Of a stretch of DNA of 5,587 nucleotides, positions 5,525 through 5,587 are shown one piece after another; position 1 is the first letter of the stretch, and each line of letters opens with the position of its first letter. The position numbers were made by a program, and so were the translations under genes. Source of the DNA: Comamonadaceae bacterium. Its GTDB lineage: Bacteria; Pseudomonadota; Gammaproteobacteria; Burkholderiales; Burkholderiaceae_C. The stretch is taken from contig JAJTBK010000384.1 in NCBI GenBank assembly GCA_021286965.1, positions 1 through 5,587 of the forward strand. The letters are read 5' to 3'. The notes under the pieces are model-generated. The model saw only the letters and a list, made by a program, of their open reading frames with translations, searched no databases and was not told the origin of the DNA.

Positions 5525-5587
5525 AGCGTGTTGACGATCTCTTTGCCCTCGACAATCCTGGGGTGAAAAGAAAGCCGTACCCAAGCG
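5521..5587 (-). CDS. Possible 3' end of an unrecognised convergent gene (partial)
   Basis: On the minus strand a frame open from the window edge runs for 21 full codons and ends with TGA at 5523-5521. The tail reads ...WVRLSFHPRIVEGKEIVNTL. I do not recognise the family. In favour: the stop lies only 15 nt from the tyrS stop, as expected for tightly packed convergent genes, and the last ten codons mostly end in G or C. Against: the stretch is short, the plus strand is also open here, and the upstream codons are more A/T-ending than those of the other genes. If real, it could be an accessory gene with a different base composition. No function is proposed. Confidence 0.4.
   Translation of the reverse strand, partial: AWVRLSFHPRIVEGKEIVNTL

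Overview
The window looks like chromosomal DNA of a high-GC betaproteobacterium, most likely Burkholderiales (Comamonadaceae-like). The codons are strongly G/C-ending, the proteins are of proteobacterial type, and the gene set (erpA, anmK, an M23 peptidase, tyrS) is one I associate with that order. The lineage is an inference from family resemblance, not from a search.

Layout, left to right. (1) The 3' end of erpA (Fe-S cluster carrier) runs off the left edge and is closed by a clean intrinsic terminator at 164-191. (2) Only 15 nt after that terminator, a complete MFS exporter of the DHA2/EmrB type begins on the same strand (207-1586); it closely resembles E. coli MdtD (IceT in Salmonella). 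(3) Its stop codon overlaps the stop of anmK, which lies on the opposite strand (1583-2689); the two stops share CTAG inside a CCTAGG palindrome. (4) 23 nt upstream of anmK on the same minus strand is a membrane-anchored M23 metallopeptidase (2713-4080). The two form a compact peptidoglycan turnover unit: one cuts the wall, the other recycles anhydro-MurNAc. Both appear to start with TTG. (5) A 192-bp divergent region (4081-4272) separates the M23 gene from tyrS. It holds two back-to-back -10-like elements and two terminator-like hairpins read on the minus strand, in the putative M23 leader. (6) tyrS (4273-5505, plus strand) is complete. (7) The last about 65 bases carry a stop codon and open frame on the minus strand that may be the 3' end of an unrecognised convergent gene.

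I see no CRISPR array, insertion sequence, phage gene, tRNA or rRNA, and no evidence of a new multigene system. The genes are ordinary housekeeping or transport genes. What deserves a second look is the regulatory architecture: tandem minus-strand hairpins ahead of the M23 gene, a hairpin that pairs the anmK Shine-Dalgarno with its TTG start, and an exporter fitted exactly between the erpA terminator and the anmK stop. Several long open frames antisense to the real genes are GC-driven shadows and are left out.
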